Assembly: GCA_017640665.1 (NCBI GenBank)
Contig: JAEPQE010000004.1
Coordinates: 62,001-126,000 of the forward strand
DNA: 64,000 bases
Direction: 5' to 3'
Origin: Balneolaceae bacterium
Lineage (GTDB): Bacteria; Bacteroidota; Rhodothermia; Balneolales; Balneolaceae
Shown: piece after piece, positions 7,921 through 17,400 of the stretch
Numbering within the stretch: the first letter of the stretch is position 1
How the letters are laid out: each line of letters starts with the position of its first letter
Made by a program: the position numbers and the translations under genes
Notes under the pieces: generated by a model
Database searches by the model: none
Seen by the model: only the letters and a program-made list of their open reading frames with translations
What the model was told of the DNA's origin: nothing

Positions 7921-9069
7921 CTAAAACATATAACCGGTTGTGATATAAACTCCGGTTCCTTCCTCAGAAAAACCTACATCCCCACGAATGATAAAGTCGG
8001 GAGTAAATAGCGAAGCTGTACCGGCAAAGCCAATAGTGTATTTCAGATCACTGGTTATCTCATCGAAAGTATTTCCATTCGAAAAAGTTCGGCCTACATC
8101 AAAGAAAAGAACGGCTCCAAGTTTGGTATCTACTGATGGAAATTCGACAAGCCAGGCTCTTAACTCATTATTTAGTATAGCTACATTGTCATCCAGGAAT
8201 CTTCTTGAAGGATACCCTCTGAGCGTTTCATCGTCGCCTGCATAAGCCAGCTTCCAGTAGGGAGTTTCTCCAGAGGTATGTTCTGCATAAAACCGATTGG
8301 CAAGTGTAATGTCTTTAATCAAATAGAAAGTGAAATAATGAAACATTTCATGTTTGATTACGAGATTGTTGAAAGTACCACCCCAGAGCTTATTTCCAAT
8401 CTCAAGTGTAGTCTCAATATATGCCCCGCTTGTGGGATTGAACTCATTATCCCGGCCTTCCCAAATCAAACCGGAACCAATCATAAAAGTCCGACCACCC
8501 CCAAATCCCCTTGGTTGCTCTCTGGTCATTAATTGATCTGATTTACTATCCCAAGGCGTTTCGTAATCCAGATTGAGAATGGCTAAAGCATCCAGTTGTT
8601 GATTCTTTTCATTAATAGATAGTGGGATTCGGAGAGTAGAATTAAACCCAACTGAGAAAGATTTAAACTGATAAAAATCAGGCATTCCATTTGGAGGATC
8701 CTCTTCAATTACCCGGTAGTTTGCAACACCATAATAAGGATCTTGAAAAAACCGGGAAACAAACACATTCGTTTTAAGCCTCATGTTAGTTCCGAATACG
8801 AAAGGCTTGTCGTAAAGAATATCAACCGAGGCAAGTCCTTTAGTGGAAAAGATAGCGGATAAGTTGGTGTAAGAATAGAAAGGGCGGGTATTATCTTTAT
8901 AGTTATAAAAACTAGCGATTCCACCTCCAATAAATCCAAGGTCTGTGTTGAAAGCCAGAGCGGGTAGAAAAGCCATTTGAGTAGAATCTGTTTCCTGGGA
9001 GGATTGAGCCTTAACAGAAACTCGTAATACCAGAATAAATAGAAGAAGAGTTAGTACTCTCTTTGTCAA
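7921..9069 (-). CDS. BamA/D15-type surface antigen family outer-membrane protein
   Basis: A predicted outer-membrane beta-barrel of ~382 residues from the TTG at 9067-9069. I chose this start because it yields a clean signal peptide, MTKRVLTLLLFILVLRVSVKA, and leaves 14 bases after the nhaD stop. An ATG at 9141 also exists but would overlap nhaD by 58 bases and spoil the signal sequence. The C-terminal half has D15/Omp85 features: LRGYPSRRFLDDNVAILNNE with the RGYP motif, a series of aromatic-alternating strands, and a terminal phenylalanine (ITTGYMF). No POTRA domains precede the barrel, so it is not BamA itself; Omp85-like short proteins of this kind are often of unknown function. Confidence 0.78.
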   Translation of the reverse strand: MTKRVLTLLLFILVLRVSVKAQSSQETDSTQMAFLPALAFNTDLGFIGGGIASFYNYKDNTRPFYSYTNLSAIFSTKGLASVDILYDKPFVFGTNMRLKTNVFVSRFFQDPYYGVANYRVIEEDPPNGMPDFYQFKSFSVGFNSTLRIPLSINEKNQQLDALAILNLDYETPWDSKSDQLMTREQPRGFGGGRTFMIGSGLIWEGRDNEFNPTSGAYIETTLEIGNKLWGGTFNNLVIKHEMFHYFTFYLIKDITLANRFYAEHTSGETPYWKLAYAGDDETLRGYPSRRFLDDNVAILNNELRAWLVEFPSVDTKLGAVLFFDVGRTFSNGNTFDEITSDLKYTIGFAGTASLFTPDFIIRGDVGFSEEGTGVYITTGYMF

Positions 9070-9083
9070 AAGAAGATGGTTTG

Positions 9084-10556
9084 TTAAATGAACAGAAAGG
9101 TAACGAGTAAGTAAATTGGAACCAAGATTCCGATAGACCAAATCAGGTAGGCACCAAAACTTGGCATTTTTACTCCGTTTTGTTCGGCAATAGATTTAAC
9201 CATGAAGTTAGGTGCATTTCCAATGTAGCTAAGCGCTCCAAAAAATACAGCACCAGACGAAATAGCGATTAAAGTTCGGCTCATTTCGTTCATAAGTATC
9301 TGTGCATCTCCACCAGCAGCATTAAAGAACACTAAATAAGTAGGGGCATTATCAAGGAATGCAGAGAGCATCCCTGTAATCCAGAAGAACATATAATTTA
9401 TAGGTTCACCTGAAGCATCAAAAACAGCGTTATTTACGAATTGTAATGCTCCTTCGCCATTATTCGCTGCCTTTAGCATCGCAATAGGAGCAATAATGGT
9501 GATGAAAATCCCGGCGAATAACTTGGCTACTTCCTGAATCGGAAACCAGTTGAATCCATTAGCGGCACGACTTGCTTTGGAAGTGATTATCCAGCTAAGC
9601 CACGTGATGAGAAGTAAGGCCCCATCACGAATAAGATTCTCGATATTAACATGAACATGATAAATCGTTAGTTCACCAACATGGACTAATCCTGAAAAAA
9701 GAACTGCGCCAACAATGGCCACGATCAACAAAAGGTTTTGACTTCCTTCAATTCCAAGTGGTTCTGAACCGTCATCAACAGGTGCGGTATTTGTTTCTTT
9801 ATTGTAGAGATGGCGATCCCAGAAATAATAGAGTATTAACAAGATCACTGCTACAAAAGTCATTTCCCAAAACAGATTGGTGGTTGTCCAGAAGAAATCA
9901 ACTCCCTGCAGAAAACCAAGAAATAAAGGAGGATCGCCCAGAGGGGTTAAAGAACCACCCACATTTGCTACAAGAAAAATGAAGAAGATTACGATATGCT
10001 TTTTACTACTTCGCCATTCATTGGCTCGAAGAATAGGGCGAATAAGTAACATGGCTGCTCCCGTAGTACCCATCCAGCTGGCCAGTATAGTACCTAACAA
10101 CAAAATTCCTGTATTAACTTCAGGGGTTCCTTTTAAGTATCCTTTTATTCTGATACCACCTGAAACAGTAAAAAGCGCCAGAAGCAATACAATAAATGGA
10201 ATGTATTCCAGTAGATAAGCATGCAGCACTTCATAAAGAGCCGCATCAAAACCAAAGGTGATAATCAAAGGAATTACCAGTAATAATCCCCAGGCTGCGG
10301 ATACTTTTCCGAAATTGTGATGCCACCAGTCTTCAGCAACAAGTGGAAATATAGCAATGGAAAGCAGGATGCCTGCAAAAGGTAGGGCCCAAAGTAAACT
10401 TAAATCACTTCCGTCTATGCCATGAGAACCGCCCGATTCAGCGGCAGAAGCTAATCCTGAGAGTAAGAGAAGCAGAACCAGTGTGGCGAAAAATTTTACT
10501 TTTCTAAAAAATGTACCTGTTGGTCTCAAATAAGCCTTATTATTTTGTTTGATCAT
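9084..10556 (-). CDS. nhaD: Na+/H+ antiporter, NhaD type
   Basis: A 490-residue polytopic membrane protein of the ion transporter superfamily that includes NhaD, ArsB and citrate carriers. An N-terminal signal-anchor-like segment is followed by about a dozen hydrophobic helices. The conserved half-helix region NVGGSLTPLGDPPLFLGFL and its inverted-repeat partner FLDNAPTYLVFFN plus GALSYIGNAPNFMVK are diagnostic of NhaD-type sodium:proton antiporters. It would export Na+ in exchange for protons, which fits a marine organism. The D15-type gene follows on the same strand and is likely cotranscribed. Substrate is inferred from family. Confidence 0.88.
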   Translation of the reverse strand: MIKQNNKAYLRPTGTFFRKVKFFATLVLLLLLSGLASAAESGGSHGIDGSDLSLLWALPFAGILLSIAIFPLVAEDWWHHNFGKVSAAWGLLLVIPLIITFGFDAALYEVLHAYLLEYIPFIVLLLALFTVSGGIRIKGYLKGTPEVNTGILLLGTILASWMGTTGAAMLLIRPILRANEWRSSKKHIVIFFIFLVANVGGSLTPLGDPPLFLGFLQGVDFFWTTTNLFWEMTFVAVILLILYYFWDRHLYNKETNTAPVDDGSEPLGIEGSQNLLLIVAIVGAVLFSGLVHVGELTIYHVHVNIENLIRDGALLLITWLSWIITSKASRAANGFNWFPIQEVAKLFAGIFITIIAPIAMLKAANNGEGALQFVNNAVFDASGEPINYMFFWITGMLSAFLDNAPTYLVFFNAAGGDAQILMNEMSRTLIAISSGAVFFGALSYIGNAPNFMVKSIAEQNGVKMPSFGAYLIWSIGILVPIYLLVTFLFI

Positions 10557-10693
10557 CGCATGGAAAATAATAGAAGAAAACTCGTTTCAAAAAACAGATT
10601 TAAATATTCAGAAAAAAACTGTGTTAAAATATTGTAAAGACATTATTGAATGATGCAAACATGCAAAGTGTTGCAGAAACCAAAAGGAGAATT

Positions 10694-10975
10694 ATGGAAT
10701 CACTATCAAAAGAAGAAATAGAACAAGCACTAACAAGTCTAAACGGCTGGGCTCACGATGATGATAAAGTCTGTAAGAAGTTCGAGTTTAATGATTTTAA
10801 AGAAGCAATGGGGTTTATTGTGAAAGTGGGGTTCGAAGCTGAGGCTTTGGGGCACCATCCGAATTTATACAACGTATACAATCAAGTTACTATCGGCTTG
10901 CAAACCCATGATGCAGGAAATAAAGTAACCAGTAAAGATATCGAGCTTGCCAAGGCGATTGAGTCTATACTTTGA
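10694..10975 (+). CDS. 4a-hydroxytetrahydrobiopterin dehydratase (pterin-4a-carbinolamine dehydratase)
   Basis: A 93-residue protein of the PCD/DCoH family, which dehydrates the 4a-hydroxypterin left by aromatic amino acid hydroxylases so that tetrahydrobiopterin can be recycled. The catalytic signature EALGHHPNLYNVYNQVTIGL, with the paired histidines and NVYN, is followed by LQTHDAGNKVTSKDIELA. I placed the start at 10694, not the in-frame ATG at 10646. AAGGAG lies a proper six or so bases ahead of 10694, and the shorter protein has the usual family length and N-terminal helix (SLSKEEIEQALTSLNGW). A FolE2/PTPS pair at 27907-29267 supports a pterin cofactor role. Confidence 0.9.
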   Translation: MESLSKEEIEQALTSLNGWAHDDDKVCKKFEFNDFKEAMGFIVKVGFEAEALGHHPNLYNVYNQVTIGLQTHDAGNKVTSKDIELAKAIESIL

Positions 10976-11050
10976 TTAGAGAAGGAGTGAAAAGTTCTGT
11001 ATATCAAGTGTAGCAATAAGATTCAAAAAGTATTATCTTTTCAGTCTTCT

Positions 11051-11077
11051 GTTGTTCGGGCAAAGTGCCTGAATAAC
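11051..11077 (+). promoter_or_regulatory. Stem-loop in the rpsF operon leader
   Basis: TTCGGGCA (11055-11062) pairs with TGCCTGAA (11066-11073) over eight bases with one G-U, around an AAG loop; GTT/AAC extends it outside a mismatch. It has no T tail and lies about 43 bases before rpsF. A leader hairpin here could serve autoregulation by S6/S18, known in other bacteria, but the known S6:S18 motif was not verified. Confidence 0.4.
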
Positions 11078-11119
11078 TGTTTTCAACTACGAAAACATCC
11101 ATAGAAAACACATACTACT

Positions 11120-11503
11120 ATGAGCAAAAATTTTTACGAATTAACGTATATCATAAATCCTGTTCTCGAAGAAGAACAATCCAAAGCCGCTGTAGAGAAA
11201 ATTAACAAGCTTATCACTGATAACGGTGGCGAAATTGATGAAGTTGAAGAGTGGGGTCTGCGTAAGTTTGCCTACGAAATCGACAAAAAAGGAAACGGTT
11301 ACTATGTAAATGCTTACTTCAGCGCTCCTGCTGAGGCAATTGCAGTTGTTGAGCGATTCATGCGAATCGAAGACGATTACATGCGTTACCTTACTTTAAA
11401 ATTTGATGCAAAAATGCTTCGCCACAGAGAACTGGTAAAAACTAACTCTGTGCCAAATATCTTCGCTGTTGAAGAAGAGGAAGCTGAAGAAGCAGAAGCT
11501 TAA
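11120..11503 (+). CDS. rpsF: 30S ribosomal protein S6
   Basis: S6 pairs with S18 on the central domain of 16S rRNA. The 127 residues show the ferredoxin-like S6 pattern: NFYELTYIINPVLEEEQ at the start, GEIDEVEEWGLRKFAYEIDK in the middle, and VVERFMRIEDDYMRYLTLKF towards the end. The C-terminus is a Glu/Ala tail (EEEEAEEAEA), as in many S6 proteins where the tail is modified or acidic. It is the first gene of the rpsF-rpsR-rplI operon, with 26 bases to rpsR. A hairpin stands in its leader. Confidence 0.97.
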   Translation: MSKNFYELTYIINPVLEEEQSKAAVEKINKLITDNGGEIDEVEEWGLRKFAYEIDKKGNGYYVNAYFSAPAEAIAVVERFMRIEDDYMRYLTLKFDAKMLRHRELVKTNSVPNIFAVEEEEAEEAEA

Positions 11504-11529
11504 ACTCATCACACTAAAGACATTCTATT

Positions 11530-11781
11530 ATGATTAAGAATCCATCACACCCGAAGAAAAGTATCCGTAAGGTTAAACAGTGTAAGTTTACCAAAGCCGG
11601 ACTTGAGTACATTGATTACAAAGACACTGAAACTTTGCAACGTTTCACTAACGATCAGGGAAAAATTCTTCCTCGTCGTGTAACAGGTACAAGTGCAAAG
11701 CACCAGCGCCAACTTACTACTGCAATCAAAAGAGCACGTTTTCTGGCCCTTATGCCATACGTTGCTGAGAACCTTCGATAA
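11530..11781 (+). CDS. rpsR: 30S ribosomal protein S18
   Basis: An 83-residue basic protein. After a Lys-rich start it has [20 protein letters not shown] and the S18 signature [19 protein letters not shown], closing with the [11 protein letters not shown] helix. It partners S6 in the small-subunit platform. Its position between rpsF and rplI is the standard bacterial order. Confidence 0.97.
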   Translation: MIKNPSHPKKSIRKVKQCKFTKAGLEYIDYKDTETLQRFTNDQGKILPRRVTGTSAKHQRQLTTAIKRARFLALMPYVAENLR

Positions 11782-11798
11782 AAAAGGATATTGAGACA

Positions 11799-12245
11799 AT
11801 GAAAGTTATTCTAAAAGAAGACGTAGAAAAATTAGGACAAGCTGGTGAGCTTGTAGATGTGAAAGACGGATACGGTCGAAATTATCTGATTCCACAAGCC
11901 AAAGCCGTATTAGCAACTAAAGGTGCAATCGCTGAGGTTGAGCTTATGCAAAAGCGTGCTGCTCTTAAAGCGGAACTTACCGTACAAGAAGCAAAAGATC
12001 TTGCACGTTTGTTGGAAGCAACTTCGGTTACAATTCCAGTTACTACCGGTGAAGACGATAAAATTCATGGTACTGTAACAAACGTACAGGTTGCTGAAGC
12101 TCTTGAAGAAAGAGAAATTCTTGTTGACCGAAGAGATATCACCATCAACGAAGATGTGAAAACCCTTGGTGAGTACACTGCTACCGTGAGTTTAATTGGC
12201 GACTTGAAGCCAACGATTAAAATCTGGGTAGTTAAAGCCGAATAA
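11799..12245 (+). CDS. rplI: 50S ribosomal protein L9
   Basis: A 148-residue protein of the normal L9 length. The N-terminal RNA-binding domain has MKVILKEDVEKLGQAGELV and the signature GYGRNYLIPQAKAVLAT. A long connecting helix rich in Ala, Glu and Leu leads to the C-terminal domain (DDKIHGTVTNVQVAEAL, ending IKIWVVKAE). L9 binds 23S rRNA near the L1 stalk and affects frame maintenance. Last gene of the S6-S18-L9 operon; two stem-loops follow it, neither with a T run. Confidence 0.97.
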   Translation: MKVILKEDVEKLGQAGELVDVKDGYGRNYLIPQAKAVLATKGAIAEVELMQKRAALKAELTVQEAKDLARLLEATSVTIPVTTGEDDKIHGTVTNVQVAEALEEREILVDRRDITINEDVKTLGEYTATVSLIGDLKPTIKIWVVKAE

Positions 12246-12266
12246 TCTGAATGATCGGTTCGGATT

Positions 12267-12319
12267 AACGCTTATACAGGAGCGTTGGATGTTATAGAAA
12301 TGTTATTTCTATAGGTTTG
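12267..12319 (+). promoter_or_regulatory. Two adjacent inverted repeats with an overlapping -7-like box, upstream of the DsbD gene
   Basis: The first repeat is AACGCT/AGCGTT (12267-12272 and 12281-12286). The second is a perfect 9-bp repeat, TATAGAAAT-GTT-ATTTCTATA (12293-12313). TAGGTTTG (12312-12319), a perfect Bacteroidota -7 box, overlaps the end of the second repeat, although no TTG stands at the expected 19-base distance. The palindrome could be an operator or simply an mRNA hairpin after rplI. Confidence 0.35.
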
Positions 12320-12360
12320 ATGTTCCTGAATGTTGGTTTATCATTCATTCAAAAGTATTA

Positions 12361-14301
12361 ATGAAGAATCGATTCCAGATGAAATTATTTCAAAAGATTA
12401 CAGTGGGAATCATCGCAATGATGTTATTCCCACTTTTTGTTTACGGTCAGATCCCTGACCCAGTTAAATTCAATGTCACAGAAGCACCCGAACAGGTACT
12501 GGCAGGTGAGGTTTTTACCATTTCAGTAGAAGCTTCTATAGAAGGTGATTGGCATCTTTATTCTGTTCTGAATGATCCTGATGCGGGCCCTTTTCCTACA
12601 GAATTCTCTGCAAACTCTCCTAATTTTGTTTTTGCCGGAGATGTTACTGAGTCAGAAGCCGATATCGAATTCGATCCCAATTTTGAAGCTGAACTGGGAT
12701 GGCACAGTTCTTTTGCCAGTTTTGATATTCCGATTGCTATAAAAACGGAATTATCCGGGAGACAGAATCTGGATATCGAAGTGTTTTATCAAGTATGTGA
12801 TGACCGGGTTTGTCTTCCGCCAAAAACTAAATCTATTATTGTAGCTGTAGAAGTAGTAGGGGTTTCTGATAATCCGTATGAAGCAGCTATAGGTGGTATC
12901 GAAGAGGTTTCATCGGGAGAGGAAGTCTCCGGGTCGGGTTCTTCAGATTTATCTAAAGATGGAGTTTTCTCTTTCATCTGGATTGCACTACTTGCAGGAT
13001 TTGCTGCATTGCTGACTCCCTGCGTATTCCCAATGATTCCATTGACTGTTTCCTATTTCTCGAAACAGAGTGGAGAAAGCAAAGGAGTAGGCCAAGCACT
13101 CTTGTTCGGAATCGCTATAGTAATAACTTTTACTATTATTGGGGTGATTCTGGCAGCATTGGTAGGTGCAAATGGAGCTCAAAACTTTGCTGCAAGTCCA
13201 TTTGTTAATGCAATGATTGCTATCGTGTTGATTGCATTTGCACTTAGCTTACTAGGTATGTACGAGCTTCAACTTCCCCACCAGCTTACTAATTATCTAA
13301 ACAGAAAAAGTAATGAGAGCTCGGGCATAGTTGGGATAATTTTTATGGCTGTTACAATCAGTGCAGTCTCATTTTCATGTACAGCACCATTTGTTGGGGC
13401 AGTATTCGCCGCTACAGCCACAGGTGGAGAATGGATTTATCCAATTATAGGAATGATTGGGTTCTCGGCTGCATTTGCGAGTCCGTTTGTTTTGTTCGCT
13501 ATGTTTCCTCAATGGTTGGAATCTCTCCCAAAAAGTGGCTCATGGATGAATGTGGTGAAAGTGCTACTTGGGTTCATAGAATTAGCGGCTGCCATTAAAT
13601 TTATCTCAAATGTAGATTTAGTTCTTGGTTGGGGATTAGTGAGTCGACCGTTCGCTATTGCAGCCTGGATCGCAATTTTCTTAGTGGCCGGATTATACGT
13701 GCTGGGCATATTTGTTTTGAAACATGAAAAGAAGCCAGAGTATGTTACCACGGGTCGTTTATTACTTGCATTGCCATTTTTATTATTCAGCTTCTACTTA
13801 ATGCCTGGTTTGATGGGAGCTTCACTTGGGATCTGGGATTCCTGGTTGCCTCCTAAAATGCAAACCGATGTAAGTGTGGTTGGAACTATAGCTGCCATGG
13901 GTGGAGGCGGCTCAGGTTCTTCACTGACTGATGATGGCTGGACGGAAGATTATCAGACTGCATTGGATGAAGCGGAAGCAGAAGGTATTCCTGTCTTTAT
14001 CGACTTTACAGGCTATACCTGTACAAACTGTCGTGCAATGGAATCAAATGTATTCCCACTGGAAGAAGTTCGTGAACGTTTTGACCAAATGAAGCTTGTA
14101 AAACTCTACACCGATGGCGGTTCTGACGCTCAGGCTAACCAGCAATTACAATTCCGTCTTACAGGAAATATTGCACTCCCAACCTATGTAATTCTAGATC
14201 CAGGAAGTAAGCGAGTTATTGCTCAGGAGCTGGGGTACATTAACTCAGAAAAATTTGTTTCTTTTCTGGATAAAGGAATTAACGCTTACAAATCAAAATA
14301 G
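12361..14301 (+). CDS. dsbD: DsbD-type protein-disulfide reductase (thiol:disulfide interchange, CcdA-like membrane core)
   Basis: A 646-residue three-part protein that carries electrons from cytoplasmic thioredoxin across the membrane to periplasmic thiols. After a signal peptide (cleavage near VYGQ) comes a DsbD-alpha-like domain (about residues 30-165) with a cysteine pair in VCDDRVCLPPKT. A membrane core (about 200-470) holds the redox cysteines in LTPCVFPMIPLTV and SFSCTAPFVGAVF. A C-terminal thioredoxin domain has GYTCTNCRAM. All three cysteine pairs expected for a working DsbD are present. A second in-frame ATG at codon 7 could be the true start. It follows the ribosomal operon after a 115-base gap with inverted repeats, so it probably has its own promoter. 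Confidence 0.92.
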   Translation: MKNRFQMKLFQKITVGIIAMMLFPLFVYGQIPDPVKFNVTEAPEQVLAGEVFTISVEASIEGDWHLYSVLNDPDAGPFPTEFSANSPNFVFAGDVTESEADIEFDPNFEAELGWHSSFASFDIPIAIKTELSGRQNLDIEVFYQVCDDRVCLPPKTKSIIVAVEVVGVSDNPYEAAIGGIEEVSSGEEVSGSGSSDLSKDGVFSFIWIALLAGFAALLTPCVFPMIPLTVSYFSKQSGESKGVGQALLFGIAIVITFTIIGVILAALVGANGAQNFAASPFVNAMIAIVLIAFALSLLGMYELQLPHQLTNYLNRKSNESSGIVGIIFMAVTISAVSFSCTAPFVGAVFAATATGGEWIYPIIGMIGFSAAFASPFVLFAMFPQWLESLPKSGSWMNVVKVLLGFIELAAAIKFISNVDLVLGWGLVSRPFAIAAWIAIFLVAGLYVLGIFVLKHEKKPEYVTTGRLLLALPFLLFSFYLMPGLMGASLGIWDSWLPPKMQTDVSVVGTIAAMGGGGSGSSLTDDGWTEDYQTALDEAEAEGIPVFIDFTGYTCTNCRAMESNVFPLEEVRERFDQMKLVKLYTDGGSDAQANQQLQFRLTGNIALPTYVILDPGSKRVIAQELGYINSEKFVSFLDKGINAYKSK

Positions 14302-14336
14302 CTTATCGAATAGCGTTACTGTAATACTTTTGAGAA

Positions 14337-14458
14337 TGTCATTGCGAGGAGCATAGGAAAGTCATTTCTTGGAAGATATTTTTCGACGAGGCAATCTTTT
14401 GCTTTAAGCATAATTCAAGATATTGCGAAGGATGGCTCTGCGTCAACCTTCGCAATGT
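14337..14458. repeat. Palindromic intergenic repeat element
   Basis: The stretch opens with TGTCATTGCGAGGAGCATAG and closes with CAACCTTCGCAATG, so its ends form an imperfect inverted repeat (CATTGCGAGG against CCTTCGCAATG). Inside, GCAATCTTTTG faces CAAGATATTGC, and ATTGCGAAGG (14422-14431) pairs perfectly with CCTTCGCAAT (14447-14456). The wording matches short dispersed intergenic repeats I know from Bacteroidota and other bacteria. It has no coding content and fills most of the 14302-14491 gap. Confidence 0.6.
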
Positions 14459-14491
14459 TATTATGAGATAAAATCAGCATAGACAGTAACG

Positions 14492-17400
14492 GTGAGCAGA
14501 ACTCATTTCTTTATTTTTGTATTTCTAACGGTAGGTTTAACACTATTATCTGTTAGTAATACTGATGCTCAAACTACTATCCAGTCAGAAAAAATAATCA
14601 CTCCCTTTTCTGGTGATTCCAGCTATTTTTTAGGGGATTGGGTTCTTCCGGAAACCATCAGAATTTTTGTTCAAGATTCTTTGGTCGATTCATCACATTG
14701 GCAATTTGACGAATCCATAAGACTTTGGTCAATCAAGCCAGAATTCAGAAGCAGGTACCAGTCTGTAGAGAGAATTCGAATTGAGTTTGCTGCATACCCC
14801 TTTGCTGTTCGGAGAGTATTTCAAAATCGCGAAATCCTAAATCTGGATTCATCATATTATGGTGTTGAAAACGATTCTTTAAGTCAGGAATTAATTCAGG
14901 CATCTACGCAGTCAACCTTTGATGATTCTGAATTGAATCAACGGGGGAGTTTAAGCCGGGGTATCATCGTAGGAACGAATCAGGATTTTGCCCTTGAAAG
15001 TGGACTTCAGTTTGAATTAAGTGGTAAACTAACCGATGATGTCTCCATCAATGCATCTCTCACCGATAAAAGTATACCCATTCAACCGGATGGAGCTACT
15101 CAAAATATCAGAGAGTTTGACCGGGTTTTCATTCAGCTTCAATCACAAAACACTACGGTTGAGATGGGAGATGTAGATGTGAGTTTTGAGCAAAGTACCT
15201 TTGCACGACTAAATCGAAGACTCCAGGGTGCGGCGGGTTACACTTCAACAAAATACGGTGACTATAATGCGGCATTATCTGTAGTTCGGGGAACGTTCAA
15301 ATCTCTTTCTTTTGCCGGGCAGGATGGAGTGCAGGGGCCATATCGATTATCCGGAAGGGACGGAGAAGAGTTTGTGATTATTCTGGCAGGGACCGAAAGA
15401 ATCTATATTAATGGGCAACGCATAGAACGTGGGCAGGAAAATGACTATATAATAGATTACGGACTCGGAGAAGTTTTTTTCACCAATAATCTTCTCATCA
15501 AAGATGAAACCCGGATTTTGATTGAATACGAATACATTGATCAGAATTTTAACCGGACCTTAGTTGCAGCCGAAGCCGGAGAGGAGTTTCTGGGTGGAAG
15601 ATTCAGGCTGGGAGCGTCTGTAATCCGCCAGGCCGATGGGGATGAATTGCTTTCTCAACAATCGCTTACCGAAAGTGATATCGAGGTGCTTCGGGGAATT
15701 GGAGATAATCTCGATGCCGCTGTGGTTTCCGGAGAACGCCTCGCTGATGGTGAAAATGACAACAATATTCGTTATGCCAAATTGGATACCGTATTTAATG
15801 GAGAAACGTATGAAATTTTCAAAAATATTCCGGGATCATCGGAGTCCATTTACATCGTTCGTTTTTCGAAAGTAGAAGAGGGTACAGGGAGTTACCAACG
15901 GATTGGAAGTTCAGTAAATGGATTGCTCTATGAATGGGTGGGACCAAATCAAGGAGATTATGAACCATTCAGGAGACTACCGGCGCCTGAGCAACAACAG
16001 ATGGTGGCTCTGAATTCGTCATTTAGTTTGTCTGATAACATTGAACTTTATGGCGAGTGGGCTGCCAGTGGGTATGATCAGAATCGGTTTTCCACGCTGG
16101 ATGATGGAGACAATAATGACTTTTCGTATTTATCAGGAGTAAGGATTCATGAATTGAATTCTGGAATTGGTAGAATCTCAGCATCGGTTCAACGAAGGTA
16201 TTCGGGAGAACGTTTTGAGTATTTTGAACGAACCAAAGAAGTCGAATTTGACCGTAAATGGAATATCAGCCGCAATACTCAAACCCGTGAGGCTATCAAT
16301 GAAGCGAGCATCCAGGTACTACCTTCATCAAATACAAGTATAGCAGGTGAATATGGGTTCATTAATCAAACTGATTTTAGAGGTTATCGGCAAGGTGCTC
16401 AACTTCGAAGCACTGAAAAAGGATTTCTCCTGAATTATAACCAGGATTGGGTTCGCTCCGAAGATGAGTTGCTTAATCAGAAAGGAGAATGGTTTCGTCA
16501 AAAAGGATCGATAGGGAAAGAGATATTTGAAAAGTGGACTCCTTATATAGGTTTTGAACAGGAGAAGAGAGAAGAGCGATCTCTGCTTTCCGATTCATTA
16601 TTGAATACTTCTTTCTCATTCTATGAGGTTGGACCTGGAATAAGATTCAATTCCACGGCAATTGAGGTCGATGCAAGCTTTTTATACCGGGCTGAGAAGC
16701 GAATTCTTGATAATGAATTCCGGGATCAATCCAGCGCAATGGAACAGCGTCTTACTTTTAATTACCGACCTAATAATTATATAGGAACGCAAAACAAGAT
16801 CGCAGTACGTTCCAAGGATTTTACAAGAGAATTCGAAGAACAGGGTAGTGCCAATCGTCGTGGGTTATTAATACGTTCCGTAACTGATTATGAAACGGAA
16901 TCAGACTTTTTAAATGGGCAGTTTTTTTATGAAGCGAATACACAAAGAAGGGCACTTCTTCAGGAAGCCTATATCGAGGTGGGTCCTGAATTGGGGCAGT
17001 ACGTCTGGATTGATTTCAATGAAGACGGTGTGCAGCAGATTGATGAATTCTTCCCGGAGTTAAGTCCTAATGAAGGGATTTTTGTTCGGCAGTTTTTACC
17101 TTCAGATGAACTCTTTCCGGTTATTGATTTGAAGGCTCGTTTTCGAAATGAATTCAAACCATTCAAATTTTTGAGAGAGGATTCTGACTTAACTCGTGTG
17201 CTTTCAAATATGGAATTACGTTCAAGAATCGATATCGCAGAGAATTCAACTACCGAGAAGCTTCAGGATGTGTATCTGTTAAGACTCAATACCTTCAGGA
17301 ATGACTCATCAACCGTTCAGGGAAGATTGATTTGGGAAAAAGAACTGGATGTGTTCCCCGCCATACCTAAAACAGATGTACTTATTGGATATAACGAGAG

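Noticed and set aside
9877-10218. A 113-residue open frame antisense to nhaD.
   Set aside because: The nhaD frame carries conserved transporter motifs across the same bases; the antisense frame is Pro/Lys-rich with no family features.
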